Of a stretch of 11,132 bases of DNA, positions 1-6,900 are shown in pieces. This stretch comes from Comamonadaceae bacterium UBA2237. GTDB taxonomy: Bacteria; Pseudomonadota; Gammaproteobacteria; Burkholderiales; Burkholderiaceae_C. Numbering within the stretch: the stretch's first letter is position 1; every line of letters starts with the position of its first letter. Location of the stretch: the NCBI GenBank assembly GCA_002347905.1, contig DDYJ01000124.1, positions 2,002-13,133 on the forward strand, in the 5' to 3' direction. The position numbers were made by a program, and so were the translations under genes. The notes under the pieces were generated by a model. That model made no database searches. It was not told where the DNA came from and saw nothing but the letters and a program-made list of their open reading frames with translations.

Positions 1-1727
1 AAGCTGTAGAGACCAGTCTTTTCCACAATCACACCGTGCTCGGCTAAAAACTTGGTCACGATGCTGGCGGGAATACCGGCGTTGTCAAACTTGCCATTCA
101 AATCCAATCCAGGGGTCACGATGGTCGCTTTAATTGGGTCAAGCATGTTGAAGCCATCGGCCAAATTCCCAAAGCCATGCCATTTAGACGTCTTACCACT
201 TCCTTTGATGATCCAGTCGTTGGATCGTCCAACACCGTCATCGACCAAGGCATCAGGCCCCCACACCTTAAACCACCAATCTTTTCCGTACTCTTCATCC
301 ACCTTGCGCATGGCGCGTCTGAAGTCAATCGCCTCGGCAATGCTTTCCTCTACCAAAGCAGTGCCACCGGGGGGCTCCATCATGGCAGCAGCCACATCGC
401 AACTGGCAATGATGCTGTATTGCGGACTGGTGCTGGTATGCATCAAATAGGCCTCATTGAACAAATGCCTGTCGAGCTTGTTCTTTTGCGAGTCTTGCAC
501 CAATACATGGCTGGCCTGGCTGATACCAGCCAATAATTTGTGAATTGACTGCGTCGAATAAACCATCGAGTGCATAGGACGCGCACGCTTTTTACCCATA
601 GCATGGTACGCGCCGTAAAAAGGATGGAAAGCCGCATGGGGCAGCCAAGCCTCGTCAAAATGCAAGTTGGGAATGTAGCCATCCAGCAATTGTTTGATAG
701 TCTCGGTGTTGTAGAGCACACCGTCATAGGTGGACTGGGTAATCGTCAACATGCGTGGAATCGCTTTTTGGGGATCCGCCCCCTTCAAAAGCGGGTTTGC
801 CTTGATCTTGGCTTGTATTGCTTCTGGCTCAAATTCGCTTTGCGGAATTGGTCCAATGATGCCGTAGTGATTGCGCGTAGGCTTTAAAAATACGGGCACA
901 GCACCTGTCATGATGATGGCATGTAAGACAGACTTATGGCAGTTACGGTCGACGACCACAATATCATCAGGCGCGACGGTATGGTGCCAAACCATTTTGT
1001 TAGATGTACTGGTGCCGTTGGTCACAAAGAAGCAATGGTCCGCATTAAAAATGCGCGCCGCATTGCGCTCGCTCTCGCCGATCGCTCCGTTGTGGTCGAG
1101 CAGTTGACCTAGTTCTTCCACCGCATTACACACGTCAGCACGTAACATGTTTTCACCATAAAACTGGTGGTACATCTGGCCAACAGGACTCTTCAAGAAA
1201 GCCACGCCACCAGAGTGACCTGGGCAATGCCATGAGTAAGAGCCATCTTCTGCATAGTCCAACAAAGCCTTGAAGAACGGAGGTTGGACACCTTCCAAAT
1301 ACACCTTGGCTTCACGGATGATGTGACGTGCCACAAACTCTGGTGTGTCCTCAAACATGTGGATGAACCCGTGTAACTCACGCAAGATATCGTTGGGCAA
1401 ATGACGCGAGGTTTTGGTTTCACCGTATACGTATATCGGGACGTCGGTGTTTTTACGGCGTACTTCTTGGATGAAATCGCGCAAATTCATCACGGCGGGG
1501 TCTAAATCAGGGCCAGGTGTGAATTCTTCGTCGTCAATCGACAAAATAAAAGCACTCGCGCGAGATTGTTGTTGGGCAAACTGGCTTAAATCGCCATAAC
1601 TGGTAACGCCCATCACTTCGTAGCCTTCGCCTTCGATCGCATCGGCGAGCGCACGAATACCTAATCCCGATGTGTTCTCGGAACGGAAATCCTCGTCGAT
1701 GATGACGATGGGAAAACGAAATTTCAT
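1..1727 (-). CDS. Orn/Lys/Arg decarboxylase, PLP-dependent (3' end cut by window edge)
   Basis: This is a fold-type I PLP decarboxylase of the bacterial biodegradative/biosynthetic arginine-lysine-ornithine family (AdiA, LdcC/CadA, SpeC relatives). These cytoplasmic enzymes turn a basic amino acid into its polyamine or diamine. Translating from the ATG at 1727 gives 575 codons with no stop. Family members are about 710-760 residues, so the C-terminal domain is missing at the edge. Residues 1 to about 135 form the receiver-like N-terminal wing (begins MKFRFPIVIIDEDF). The PLP domain carries WHCPGHSGG (166-174), DRNCHKS with the ring-stacking His264, HFDEAW with Asp358, and STQSIHK with the Schiff-base Lys397. 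A GGAG ribosome binding site lies about 6 bases before the ATG. The segment NGTSTSNK and the late VEKTG motif recall lysine decarboxylases, while TPGLDLNGKFDNAGIPA and the N-terminal region are less specific. I therefore do not assign a substrate. It is divergent from the tRNA-Ser gene. Confidence 0.93.
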   Translation of the reverse strand, partial: MKFRFPIVIIDEDFRSENTSGLGIRALADAIEGEGYEVMGVTSYGDLSQFAQQQSRASAFILSIDDEEFTPGPDLDPAVMNLRDFIQEVRRKNTDVPIYVYGETKTSRHLPNDILRELHGFIHMFEDTPEFVARHIIREAKVYLEGVQPPFFKALLDYAEDGSYSWHCPGHSGGVAFLKSPVGQMYHQFYGENMLRADVCNAVEELGQLLDHNGAIGESERNAARIFNADHCFFVTNGTSTSNKMVWHHTVAPDDIVVVDRNCHKSVLHAIIMTGAVPVFLKPTRNHYGIIGPIPQSEFEPEAIQAKIKANPLLKGADPQKAIPRMLTITQSTYDGVLYNTETIKQLLDGYIPNLHFDEAWLPHAAFHPFYGAYHAMGKKRARPMHSMVYSTQSIHKLLAGISQASHVLVQDSQKNKLDRHLFNEAYLMHTSTSPQYSIIASCDVAAAMMEPPGGTALVEESIAEAIDFRRAMRKVDEEYGKDWWFKVWGPDALVDDGVGRSNDWIIKGSGKTSKWHGFGNLADGFNMLDPIKATIVTPGLDLNGKFDNAGIPASIVTKFLAEHGVIVEKTGLYS

Positions 1728-1807
1728 GCAGTACTCCGAGAAAGCGTTTGATTCAAAGCGGTCAACAGCGCAGAAGTGTAACTGTCCACTGTTAGAATTT
1801 GTTCAAC

Positions 1808-1897
1808 GGAGCGGTGGATGAGCGGTTTAAGTCACACGCCTGGAAAGCGTGCGTGGGTTAATCCCCACCGCGGGTTCGAATCCCGCCTGCTCCGCCA
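1808..1897 (+). tRNA. tRNA-Ser (anticodon GGA), CCA encoded
   Basis: The sequence folds as a class II tRNA. The acceptor arm GGAGCGG (1808-1814) pairs with CTGCTCC, with one G-U pair, followed by discriminator G and an encoded CCA ending at 1897. The anticodon loop holds GGA at 1842-1844, which reads UCC and UCU serine codons. A long variable arm with a GTGGG/CCCAC stem and a T arm GCGGG-TTCGAAT-CCCGC follow. The long variable arm and GGA anticodon fit serine. A possible -10 box TAGAAT sits at 1793-1798, about 10 bases before the 5' end, but I see no convincing -35 box. Confidence 0.96.
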
Positions 1898-1907
1898 GTT
1901 ACCTATC

Positions 1908-1938
1908 AAAAAAAAGCGCCCTTTGAGGCGCTTTCTTA
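1908..1938. terminator. bidirectional Rho-independent terminator
   Basis: A perfect 8-bp stem, AAAGCGCC (1913-1920) and GGCGCTTT (1927-1934), encloses a 6-base loop. On the plus strand a short T-rich tail follows, able to end the tRNA-Ser transcript. On the minus strand the stem runs into an unbroken T run formed by the A tract at 1908-1915, a stronger signal that would end the M23-bactofilin transcript. The site lies 15 bases after the tRNA and 41 bases after the bactofilin stop. Confidence 0.88.
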
Positions 1939-1975
1939 TTTTGATGACAAAAGGCGCGAGTGTCGCGCCCGGGGC

Positions 1976-2419
1976 TTAAGTGCTACCTTCTTGCGCCTTG
2001 CGAATAACATTTTTCGCATCGGTGTTGCTGGTATTGGCAGCTGTACTATTGGGATTTTGAATAACCAAGCCCAACAGGCGTGCGCCATGTTCGACGGCAA
2101 TAGAGCCGTATGAGATATCGCCTTGCACGACAGATTCTTTGTGGAACTCAACACGCTCTGCCGCGTAAATATTGCCTTCGACTTTACCTGCCACCATGAC
2201 GCGATGCGCAGTGATGTCCCCAGAGACCTCGCCGGTCAAGCCAATGGCGACTGTGACTTTATTGTCTTTGGTGGTCTCGATGTTGCCAACGACTTTGCCA
2301 TCGATTCGAACGCTGTCGAGCAAAACCAAACGTCCATAAATTTGCGTGGTACGACCAATGATGGTGTCAAAACGCTCTTGCGAGGGAGACAAAGACTTGT
2401 CTTTGAGTTTTTCAAACAT
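1976..2419 (-). CDS. bactofilin (CcmA/DUF583 family) cytoskeletal protein
   Basis: Bactofilins are small bacterial proteins that polymerise without nucleotide into filaments built from a right-handed beta-helix. They act at the inner face of the membrane as scaffolds for wall enzymes. The 147-residue product has a short N-terminal tail (1-17), a bactofilin core (about 18-115) and a polar C-terminal tail. The beta-helix rungs show as a recurring G-x-h-x-G-[ND]-I pattern at GKVVGNI (41-47), GEVSGDI (63-69) and GKVEGNI (78-84), then QGDI (99-102). The chosen start is the ATG at 2419, preceded by AAAGG about 6 bases upstream. An in-frame TTG at 2452 would add 11 residues of non-family sequence. 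The gene lies 35 bases downstream of an M23 peptidase, a gene pair known from several bacteria in cell-shape control (for example CcmA with Csd1 in Helicobacter), and ends before a strong terminator. Confidence 0.92.
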   Translation of the reverse strand: MFEKLKDKSLSPSQERFDTIIGRTTQIYGRLVLLDSVRIDGKVVGNIETTKDNKVTVAIGLTGEVSGDITAHRVMVAGKVEGNIYAAERVEFHKESVVQGDISYGSIAVEHGARLLGLVIQNPNSTAANTSNTDAKNVIRKAQEGST

Positions 2420-2454
2420 CTTTGGCCTTTTGCTGATGGAAGTTGAAGTCAATC

Positions 2455-3390
2455 TTATTGGCTGGCCACATTGGCTTGCGGCAACATTTGGGTGGGATTG
2501 AGAACGCGGTCAAATCGCATGATTTCATAATGCAAATGCGGGCCTGTAGAGCGGCCAGTATTGCCAAGCAGGGCGATGGTTTCGTTGCGTTGCACTTTTT
2601 GACCGACTTGCACAAGTCGCTTACTCAAGTGGCCGTAACGGGTGGAGAAGCCTTCGATATGGGTGACTTCCACCACATTGCCGTAAGCATGGTCCCATTC
2701 TGAGCGAGTAACAGTGCCTGCTGCTGTTGCGACGATAGGGGAACCTACTTCGGCCACAAAGTCCAAGCCTTCGTGCATGGCGAGTTGGCCAGTGAATGGA
2801 TCATTACGAATACCAAAGCCGCTGGTGATTCTGTAATCTTTGCCCATGGGAATGGCGGTGGGTAATGCGTTGAGCCAGCTTAACTGGCTCGCCCAGTTTT
2901 GGGCCAGTGTCTTCACAGCCGTTTCGGCCTGGGCGAAATCCTCGAGGGCGACTTTCATATCTTGCGCGAGTGACTGGGAACTGTTTGTCTGCAAGCGCGG
3001 GGCAATCCAAGGTCCGCCTTTGGCATCGTCTTTTTTGCTCATCTTGTCACGCAAGTTGACAGGTGTGGCGATATCCATAAATCGATTTTTAAGTGCTTCG
3101 AGTTGGCGGATGTCTTGCACAGTGGTATTGAGCGATTCGCGTAACTTGTCTAGTCGCTCGCGGTAATTGGCTTCTACTTTTTGCTGTTCCGCTTCAGTGG
3201 TCACACCACCCAAACTTCTAGCAAAACTGGGACTGACTTCAATGGCAATACGAAAACCAATAAAGTGCAGCAAGATTCCAAAAAGCACGCAAGCAGCAGC
3301 TGCAATAGAAACCCAAACCAACACTTTATGAGCTGTAATGGAAACAGTCCTCACCGAATCGGTGGGTCCCGACATCCACATCAATTGCAT
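2455..3390 (-). CDS. membrane-anchored M23 family zinc metallopeptidase
   Basis: M23 (LytM/lysostaphin-type) enzymes are zinc endopeptidases that cut peptidoglycan cross-bridges, or are degenerate activators of amidases. The 311-residue product has a short N-terminal cytoplasmic part, one membrane helix at about residues 22-50, a helical and probably coiled-coil region (about 65-105, rich in E, K, R and L), a linker, and the M23 domain at about 185-300. All metal and catalytic residues are visible: H206 and D210 in MHEGLDF, H254 in RYGHL, and H285 and H287 in GPHLHYE. It is therefore predicted to be active, in the periplasm, fixed to the inner membrane. The ATG at 3390 has GGAG 6 bases upstream. 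The bactofilin gene follows after 35 bases, probably in the same transcript. By family precedent the bactofilin would position this peptidase through its N-terminal tail or membrane helix; that link is inference. Confidence 0.93.
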   Translation of the reverse strand: MQLMWMSGPTDSVRTVSITAHKVLVWVSIAAAACVLFGILLHFIGFRIAIEVSPSFARSLGGVTTEAEQQKVEANYRERLDKLRESLNTTVQDIRQLEALKNRFMDIATPVNLRDKMSKKDDAKGGPWIAPRLQTNSSQSLAQDMKVALEDFAQAETAVKTLAQNWASQLSWLNALPTAIPMGKDYRITSGFGIRNDPFTGQLAMHEGLDFVAEVGSPIVATAAGTVTRSEWDHAYGNVVEVTHIEGFSTRYGHLSKRLVQVGQKVQRNETIALLGNTGRSTGPHLHYEIMRFDRVLNPTQMLPQANVASQ

Positions 3391-3418
3391 ACTTCGCTCC
3401 GCTTTTTCATTGTTTGTG

Positions 3419-3444
3419 TGACTGTAAAGTCATCTTTACCGTCA
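3419..3444. repeat. inverted repeat in the M23/aat divergent promoter region
   Basis: The arms TGACTGTAAAG (3419-3429) and CTTTACCGTCA (3434-3444) are 11 bases each with one mismatch and a 4-base spacer. The repeat sits 29-54 bases upstream of the M23 peptidase ATG and about 92 bases upstream of the aat ATG. It could be an operator for a dimeric regulator, or a hairpin in the M23 mRNA leader. No U tract follows in either direction, so it does not look like a terminator. No specific regulator family can be assigned from the sequence. Confidence 0.55.
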
Positions 3445-3535
3445 GGGAGGTGCATTGTAGGGATTTCGACCCATTTTCCAAGCATTTTTTCCCTAATTTT
3501 CAACTAATGAATTCTTAAATACTCATTTTCCGTTT

Positions 3536-4291
3536 ATGTCGACACAAAAGCACCACATACCCTGGATTGACGAAGGAGATCCCCTGCCACCAGCAATAAG
3601 CGCTTGTCTAGACGAGGCAAGCGGATTGAAGGGTTTGGTGGCCGCGGGCGGGGGCTTGTCGGTGCAAAGGTTGTTAGAGGCCTACAGCCAAGGCATGTTT
3701 CCTTGGTTCTCAGAGGGTCAACCGATCTTGTGGTGGTCACCCTCCCCGCGCATGGTGTTGGAGGTAGAGAACTTCAAACTGCATAGGTCCTTGCGCAAGA
3801 CTTTGCAAAAGTTTATGCACATGCCAACGGCTTGCATCACTTTTGATACAGCGTTTGACCGTGTGATCCAACACTGCTCCGAATTCAAAAGGCAAGGTCA
3901 AAAAGGGACTTGGATCGTGCAAGACATGGTTTTAGCTTATCAAGCCCTCCATCGTGCGGGTTTTGCCCACAGCGTGGAGACTTGGATAGAAGGTGAATTG
4001 GTGGGGGGGTTGTATTGCGTCTCAATTGGCAAGGCAGTATTTGGCGAGTCCATGTTTGCCTTGCAAACAGATGCCTCCAAAATCGCCCTATCCGCATTGG
4101 TAGCCTTCGCTAGACAACACCACATCCGCTGGATTGACTGCCAACAAAATACCAGGCATTTGGCTTCACTCGGTGCACAAGAAATACCGCAAGCTAATTT
4201 TTTACAAACAGTAAGCTTTGCTGTCACGCAGACTGCACCAGCTTGGGAATTCTTACCTCTATACTGGAAAAACCTTTTTTCGACACCCTGA
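3536..4291 (+). CDS. aat: leucyl/phenylalanyl-tRNA--protein transferase
   Basis: Aat transfers Leu or Phe from aminoacyl-tRNA to proteins with N-terminal Lys or Arg. This makes them substrates for ClpS-ClpAP in the cytoplasmic N-degron pathway. The product has 251 residues, slightly longer than the 234 of E. coli Aat, mostly at the N-terminus. Family motifs appear in order: [18 protein letters not shown] (33-50), SQGMFPWFS (51-59), [12 protein letters not shown] (64-75), GTWIV (124-128), HSVETW (145-150), GESMF (170-174) and IDCQ (200-203), with the proposed catalytic Asp201 and Gln203. The ATG at 3536 lacks a clear Shine-Dalgarno sequence. An AT-rich TTAAAT at 3515-3520 could be a -10 box, which would leave a very short leader. 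bpt begins 4 bases after the stop, so the two are almost certainly co-transcribed and act in the same pathway. Confidence 0.96.
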   Translation: MSTQKHHIPWIDEGDPLPPAISACLDEASGLKGLVAAGGGLSVQRLLEAYSQGMFPWFSEGQPILWWSPSPRMVLEVENFKLHRSLRKTLQKFMHMPTACITFDTAFDRVIQHCSEFKRQGQKGTWIVQDMVLAYQALHRAGFAHSVETWIEGELVGGLYCVSIGKAVFGESMFALQTDASKIALSALVAFARQHHIRWIDCQQNTRHLASLGAQEIPQANFLQTVSFAVTQTAPAWEFLPLYWKNLFSTP

Positions 4292-4295
4292 CCTT

Positions 4296-5027
4296 GTGAC
4301 CCACCTTAAGGATTTGCCGCTACAGACTTTGCAGTTTTATGCAACGGCGCCATACCCCTGCAGTTACTTACACGATCAAACCGCTCGATCTCAGGTGGCC
4401 ACGCCTAGTCACTTGATTCACAACGATGTTTACTCTGAGTTGGTGAGACAAGGATTTCGTAGAAGCGGGCTATTTACTTACCGTCCTTATTGTGACAGTT
4501 GCAAGGCCTGTGTTCCTATAAGAATTGATGCACAGGCATTCATTCCCAAACGCAGCCAGTCGCGGGCACGCAAGCGCCACCAAGCACTACAAGTGCGCGT
4601 TTTGCAATTGGGTTACCACCAGTCGCATTACGACCTTTACTTGCGCTACCAAACCAGCCGACATGCTGGTGGAGGGATGGACCAAGACAGTGTTGAGCAG
4701 TACACACAGTTCTTGTTGCAAAGCCGCGTAAATTCGCGTTTGGTCGAATTTCGTTTGCCAGATGCTGCGCACCCAGAGGGCATTTTGAAAATGGTGTCGA
4801 TCGTAGATGTACTCGACGACGGCATGTCAGCGGTGTACACATTTTTTGAACCGGATGACGCAGCAAGTTATGGCACTTACAACGTGCTGTGGCAGATCGA
4901 ACAAACGCGCAAGATTGGTTTGTCTTATGTTTATTTGGGCTACTGGATACAACAAAGCAACAAGATGGATTACAAGTCGCGCTTTGTGCCCCACGAACGC
5001 TTGGTGAATGGCATTTGGCAGGCCTAA
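4296..5027 (+). CDS. bpt: aspartate/glutamate leucyltransferase (bacterial R-transferase homologue)
   Basis: Bpt attaches Leu from leucyl-tRNA to proteins with N-terminal Asp or Glu, the second entry route into ClpS-ClpAP degradation. It resembles eukaryotic arginyltransferase ATE1 but uses Leu, as shown for the Vibrio vulnificus protein. With the chosen start the product has 243 residues. The N-terminal ATE domain carries [12 protein letters not shown] (14-25) and the cysteine motif [11 protein letters not shown] (62-72). The C-terminal GNAT-like half shows [17 protein letters not shown] (170-186), [10 protein letters not shown] (192-201) and YLGYWI (213-218). The start is GTG at 4296 because homologues begin at this point (T-H-L-K-D-L-P-L-Q). 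The TTG at 4218 would overlap aat by 74 bases with no family match. No Shine-Dalgarno sequence is visible, so translation probably couples to aat termination 4 bases upstream. Confidence 0.94.
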   Translation: MTHLKDLPLQTLQFYATAPYPCSYLHDQTARSQVATPSHLIHNDVYSELVRQGFRRSGLFTYRPYCDSCKACVPIRIDAQAFIPKRSQSRARKRHQALQVRVLQLGYHQSHYDLYLRYQTSRHAGGGMDQDSVEQYTQFLLQSRVNSRLVEFRLPDAAHPEGILKMVSIVDVLDDGMSAVYTFFEPDDAASYGTYNVLWQIEQTRKIGLSYVYLGYWIQQSNKMDYKSRFVPHERLVNGIWQA

Positions 5028-5050
5028 ATTTCACAAGGTAAAATTACTGG

Positions 5051-5830
5051 ATGCGTAAATCCACAGTACCTGCCACGCCCAATATCCAAGTCATAGAGCG
5101 CATGTTTGCCTTGATTGACGTACTCGCCTCCAAAGAAGAAGCGATTTCACTCAAAGAAATCAGTGAAAAAACTGGTCTCCACCCTTCCACCACGCACCGT
5201 ATCTTGAACGACTTAGCCGTCGGCCGTTTTGTCGACCGTCCAGAAGCAGGCAGTTACCGTTTAGGCATGCGACTTTTAGAGTTGGGTAACTTGGTCAAAG
5301 GCCGTCTCAACGTGCGTGATGTTGCGCTGCAACCCATGCGCGAATTGCACAAACTCACCCAACAGCCGGTCAATCTCAGCATGCGACAAGGCGATGAGAT
5401 TGTCTATGTCGAACGTGCATTCAGTGAACGTTCTGGCATGCAAGTGGTTCGCGCGATCGGTGGCAGAGCGCCATTGCATTTAACGTCTGTGGGAAAACTC
5501 TTCTTGGCTTTGGATGACCCATCACGCATCCGCGCATACGCCACACGAACTGGCTTAAGTGGACAAACCCGCAACAGCATTACCCAGCTACCCGTTCTAG
5601 AGCGCGAACTCGCCAAAGCACGACAAAACGGCGTGGCACGTGACAACGAAGAGTTAGAACTCGGTGTGCGGTGTATGGCGTCTGGCATATACGACGACCA
5701 AGGCCATTTGATCGCTGGCCTTTCTATATCTGCCCCCGCCGATCGGTTGGATGAAACTTGGTTACCCAAGTTGCGATTTACTACCCAAGAGATTTCCCGC
5801 TCGTTGGGATTTAAAGGCGACGATAACTAA
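5051..5830 (+). CDS. IclR family transcriptional regulator
   Basis: IclR proteins are DNA-binding dimers or tetramers that sense small metabolites, often aromatic or organic acids. The 259-residue product has a winged helix-turn-helix at about residues 10-70 (ISLKEISEKTGLHPSTTHRI, 32-51, holds the recognition helix) and an IclR effector domain at about 80-255, including GKLFLA (148-153) and GVRCMASGIYD (195-205). The ATG at 5051 lies 23 bases after bpt. AAGG is present but about 12 bases from the ATG, farther than usual, so the start is likely but not certain. A later in-frame ATG at codon 18 would cut into the DNA-binding domain. The ligand and targets cannot be read from the sequence, and nothing nearby looks like a typical IclR-controlled catabolic operon. 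It converges with pbpG across 2 bases. Confidence 0.93.
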   Translation: MRKSTVPATPNIQVIERMFALIDVLASKEEAISLKEISEKTGLHPSTTHRILNDLAVGRFVDRPEAGSYRLGMRLLELGNLVKGRLNVRDVALQPMRELHKLTQQPVNLSMRQGDEIVYVERAFSERSGMQVVRAIGGRAPLHLTSVGKLFLALDDPSRIRAYATRTGLSGQTRNSITQLPVLERELAKARQNGVARDNEELELGVRCMASGIYDDQGHLIAGLSISAPADRLDETWLPKLRFTTQEISRSLGFKGDDN

Positions 5831-5832
5831 AT

Positions 5833-6795
5833 TTAAATCTGAGGGCGAAATGCGTGGTTGACTTCCACCCAACGGCGCACACGTTCTGCGTCAGCGATGC
5901 GGCTGAGTTTGCCGGCAGAGTCTAAGAAAACCATGATCAATTTGCGGCCAGCAATCTTGGCTTGCATCACCAAGCATTGGCCGGCTTCAGAGATATAGCC
6001 AGTTTTTTGCAAGCCGATATCCCAGTTGGGATTTTTGATCAAGCGGTTGGTGGTTTTGTAGTTCAAGGTATGGTTGCCAACTTCTACTTGGTAGCTAGGT
6101 GATGTAGACAATTCACGCAACAAAGAATCTTGGTAGGCGAAGGAGACCAAGGTTGCCAAGTCTTTGGCGCTAGATTGGTTTTTGCTGGACAAACCTGTGG
6201 GTTCTATATAGCGGGTGTCGCGCATGCCAAGAGATGCGGCCTTGGCGTTCATGAGTTCAACAAATGCGCTCAAGCCACCTGGATAGGTTCGGCCCAATGC
6301 ATGGGCTGCACGGTTTTCACTGGCCATCAATGCCAAATGCAACAACTCGCCTCTTGTGAGAGAGGTACCTACCTTCAAGCGCGAGCTACTGCCTTTTTCT
6401 GTGTCTATATCGTCTTGTGTGATGGTGATGGATTCATCCATCGACAACTTGGCTTCGCTGATTACCACCCCTGTCATTAACTTGGTGATAGAAGCAATTG
6501 GCAAAACCGCCTGGTCGTTTTTGCTCAACAGCACTTCATTGGTGTCTTGGTCAATTACATATGCAACGCTTGACTTCAAATCTAAATCGTCGGATGTTGA
6601 ATGCAGTCCTGCGAGCTGCCCAAATGAGGGGCGCGTAGGAACAGCTTTGGCCAAACGGCGCGATGCGGACTTGGCCAGCGTGCGTTTAGTTTTTTTGATA
6701 GTGGTGCGTTGCTCAGATGCTGCTATGGAAGGCACAGCACTTGTAAGGGTGAATAAGCCAATTGATACAGCCAGTAGAAGTTGTCTCAAATGCAT
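5833..6795 (-). CDS. pbpG: D-alanyl-D-alanine endopeptidase (PBP7-type, peptidase S11)
   Basis: PBP7-type low-molecular-weight penicillin-binding proteins cut D-Ala-mDAP cross-links in peptidoglycan during growth. The 320-residue precursor has a Sec signal peptide (about 1-26, hydrophobic LLLAVSIGLFTLTSAVPSIAA), then a very basic stretch (about 29-55, many K and R) that may be a linker to the wall or membrane, then the S11 domain from about 68. The active-site motifs are intact: SITK with nucleophile Ser102 and Lys105, SEN (159-161), and KTG (244-246). It ends soon after the catalytic domain and lacks the C-terminal amphipathic anchor seen in PBP5. The ATG at 6795 directly abuts an AAGGA, leaving no spacing. 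A TTG at codon 3 (6789) would have ideal spacing of 6, so the true start may be there. A stop codon two codons upstream excludes longer forms. Confidence 0.94.
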   Translation of the reverse strand: MHLRQLLLAVSIGLFTLTSAVPSIAASEQRTTIKKTKRTLAKSASRRLAKAVPTRPSFGQLAGLHSTSDDLDLKSSVAYVIDQDTNEVLLSKNDQAVLPIASITKLMTGVVISEAKLSMDESITITQDDIDTEKGSSSRLKVGTSLTRGELLHLALMASENRAAHALGRTYPGGLSAFVELMNAKAASLGMRDTRYIEPTGLSSKNQSSAKDLATLVSFAYQDSLLRELSTSPSYQVEVGNHTLNYKTTNRLIKNPNWDIGLQKTGYISEAGQCLVMQAKIAGRKLIMVFLDSAGKLSRIADAERVRRWVEVNHAFRPQI

Positions 6796-6830
6796 TCCTT
6801 AAACTCTGTCAAACAATGCTCGATAGTGTA

Positions 6831-6872
6831 ACAAAAATAAAAAATCTCACAAGATCATAGACTTGCGAGATT
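6831..6872 (-). terminator. Rho-independent terminator of the ilv-pssA-leuA transcript
   Basis: Reading the minus strand, an 11-bp stem (6862-6872 with 6843-6853, one A-C mismatch) and an 8-base loop are followed by a T-rich tail (TTTTATTTTT, within 6831-6844). It begins 28 bases after the leuA stop and lies before pbpG, separating the two transcripts. Confidence 0.8.
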
Positions 6873-6900
6873 AATTTAATAACCCAGATTAGTTAAGGGT

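Noticed and set aside
1728..1807. Promoter for the decarboxylase gene on the minus strand (TTGAAC/TTGACC-like hexamers)
   Set aside because: No hexamer pair with good -10 match and spacing could be found by eye, so none is reported.
2420..2452. TTG at 2452 extending the bactofilin by 11 residues (MTSTSISKRPK)
   Set aside because: The added residues do not resemble the family, and the ATG at 2419 has a Shine-Dalgarno-like AAAGG at good spacing.
4218..4295. TTG start for bpt that overlaps aat by 74 bases
   Set aside because: The extra 26 residues have no family resemblance, and homologues begin at the T-H-L-K-D-L-P-L-Q segment next to the GTG at 4296.
4540..5034. Minus-strand ORF opposite bpt (164 codons)
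   Set aside because: Antisense shadow with Cys/Arg-rich low-plausibility translation and no family match.
5831..5838. Palindrome ATTTAAAT at the IclR/pbpG junction
   Set aside because: Short AT palindrome made largely by two overlapping stop contexts; expected by chance and with no stem-loop or T tract.
6356..6802. Plus-strand ORF opposite the 5' part of pbpG (148 codons)
   Set aside because: Antisense shadow; pbpG has intact SxxK, SxN and KTG motifs, so the minus strand is the coding one.
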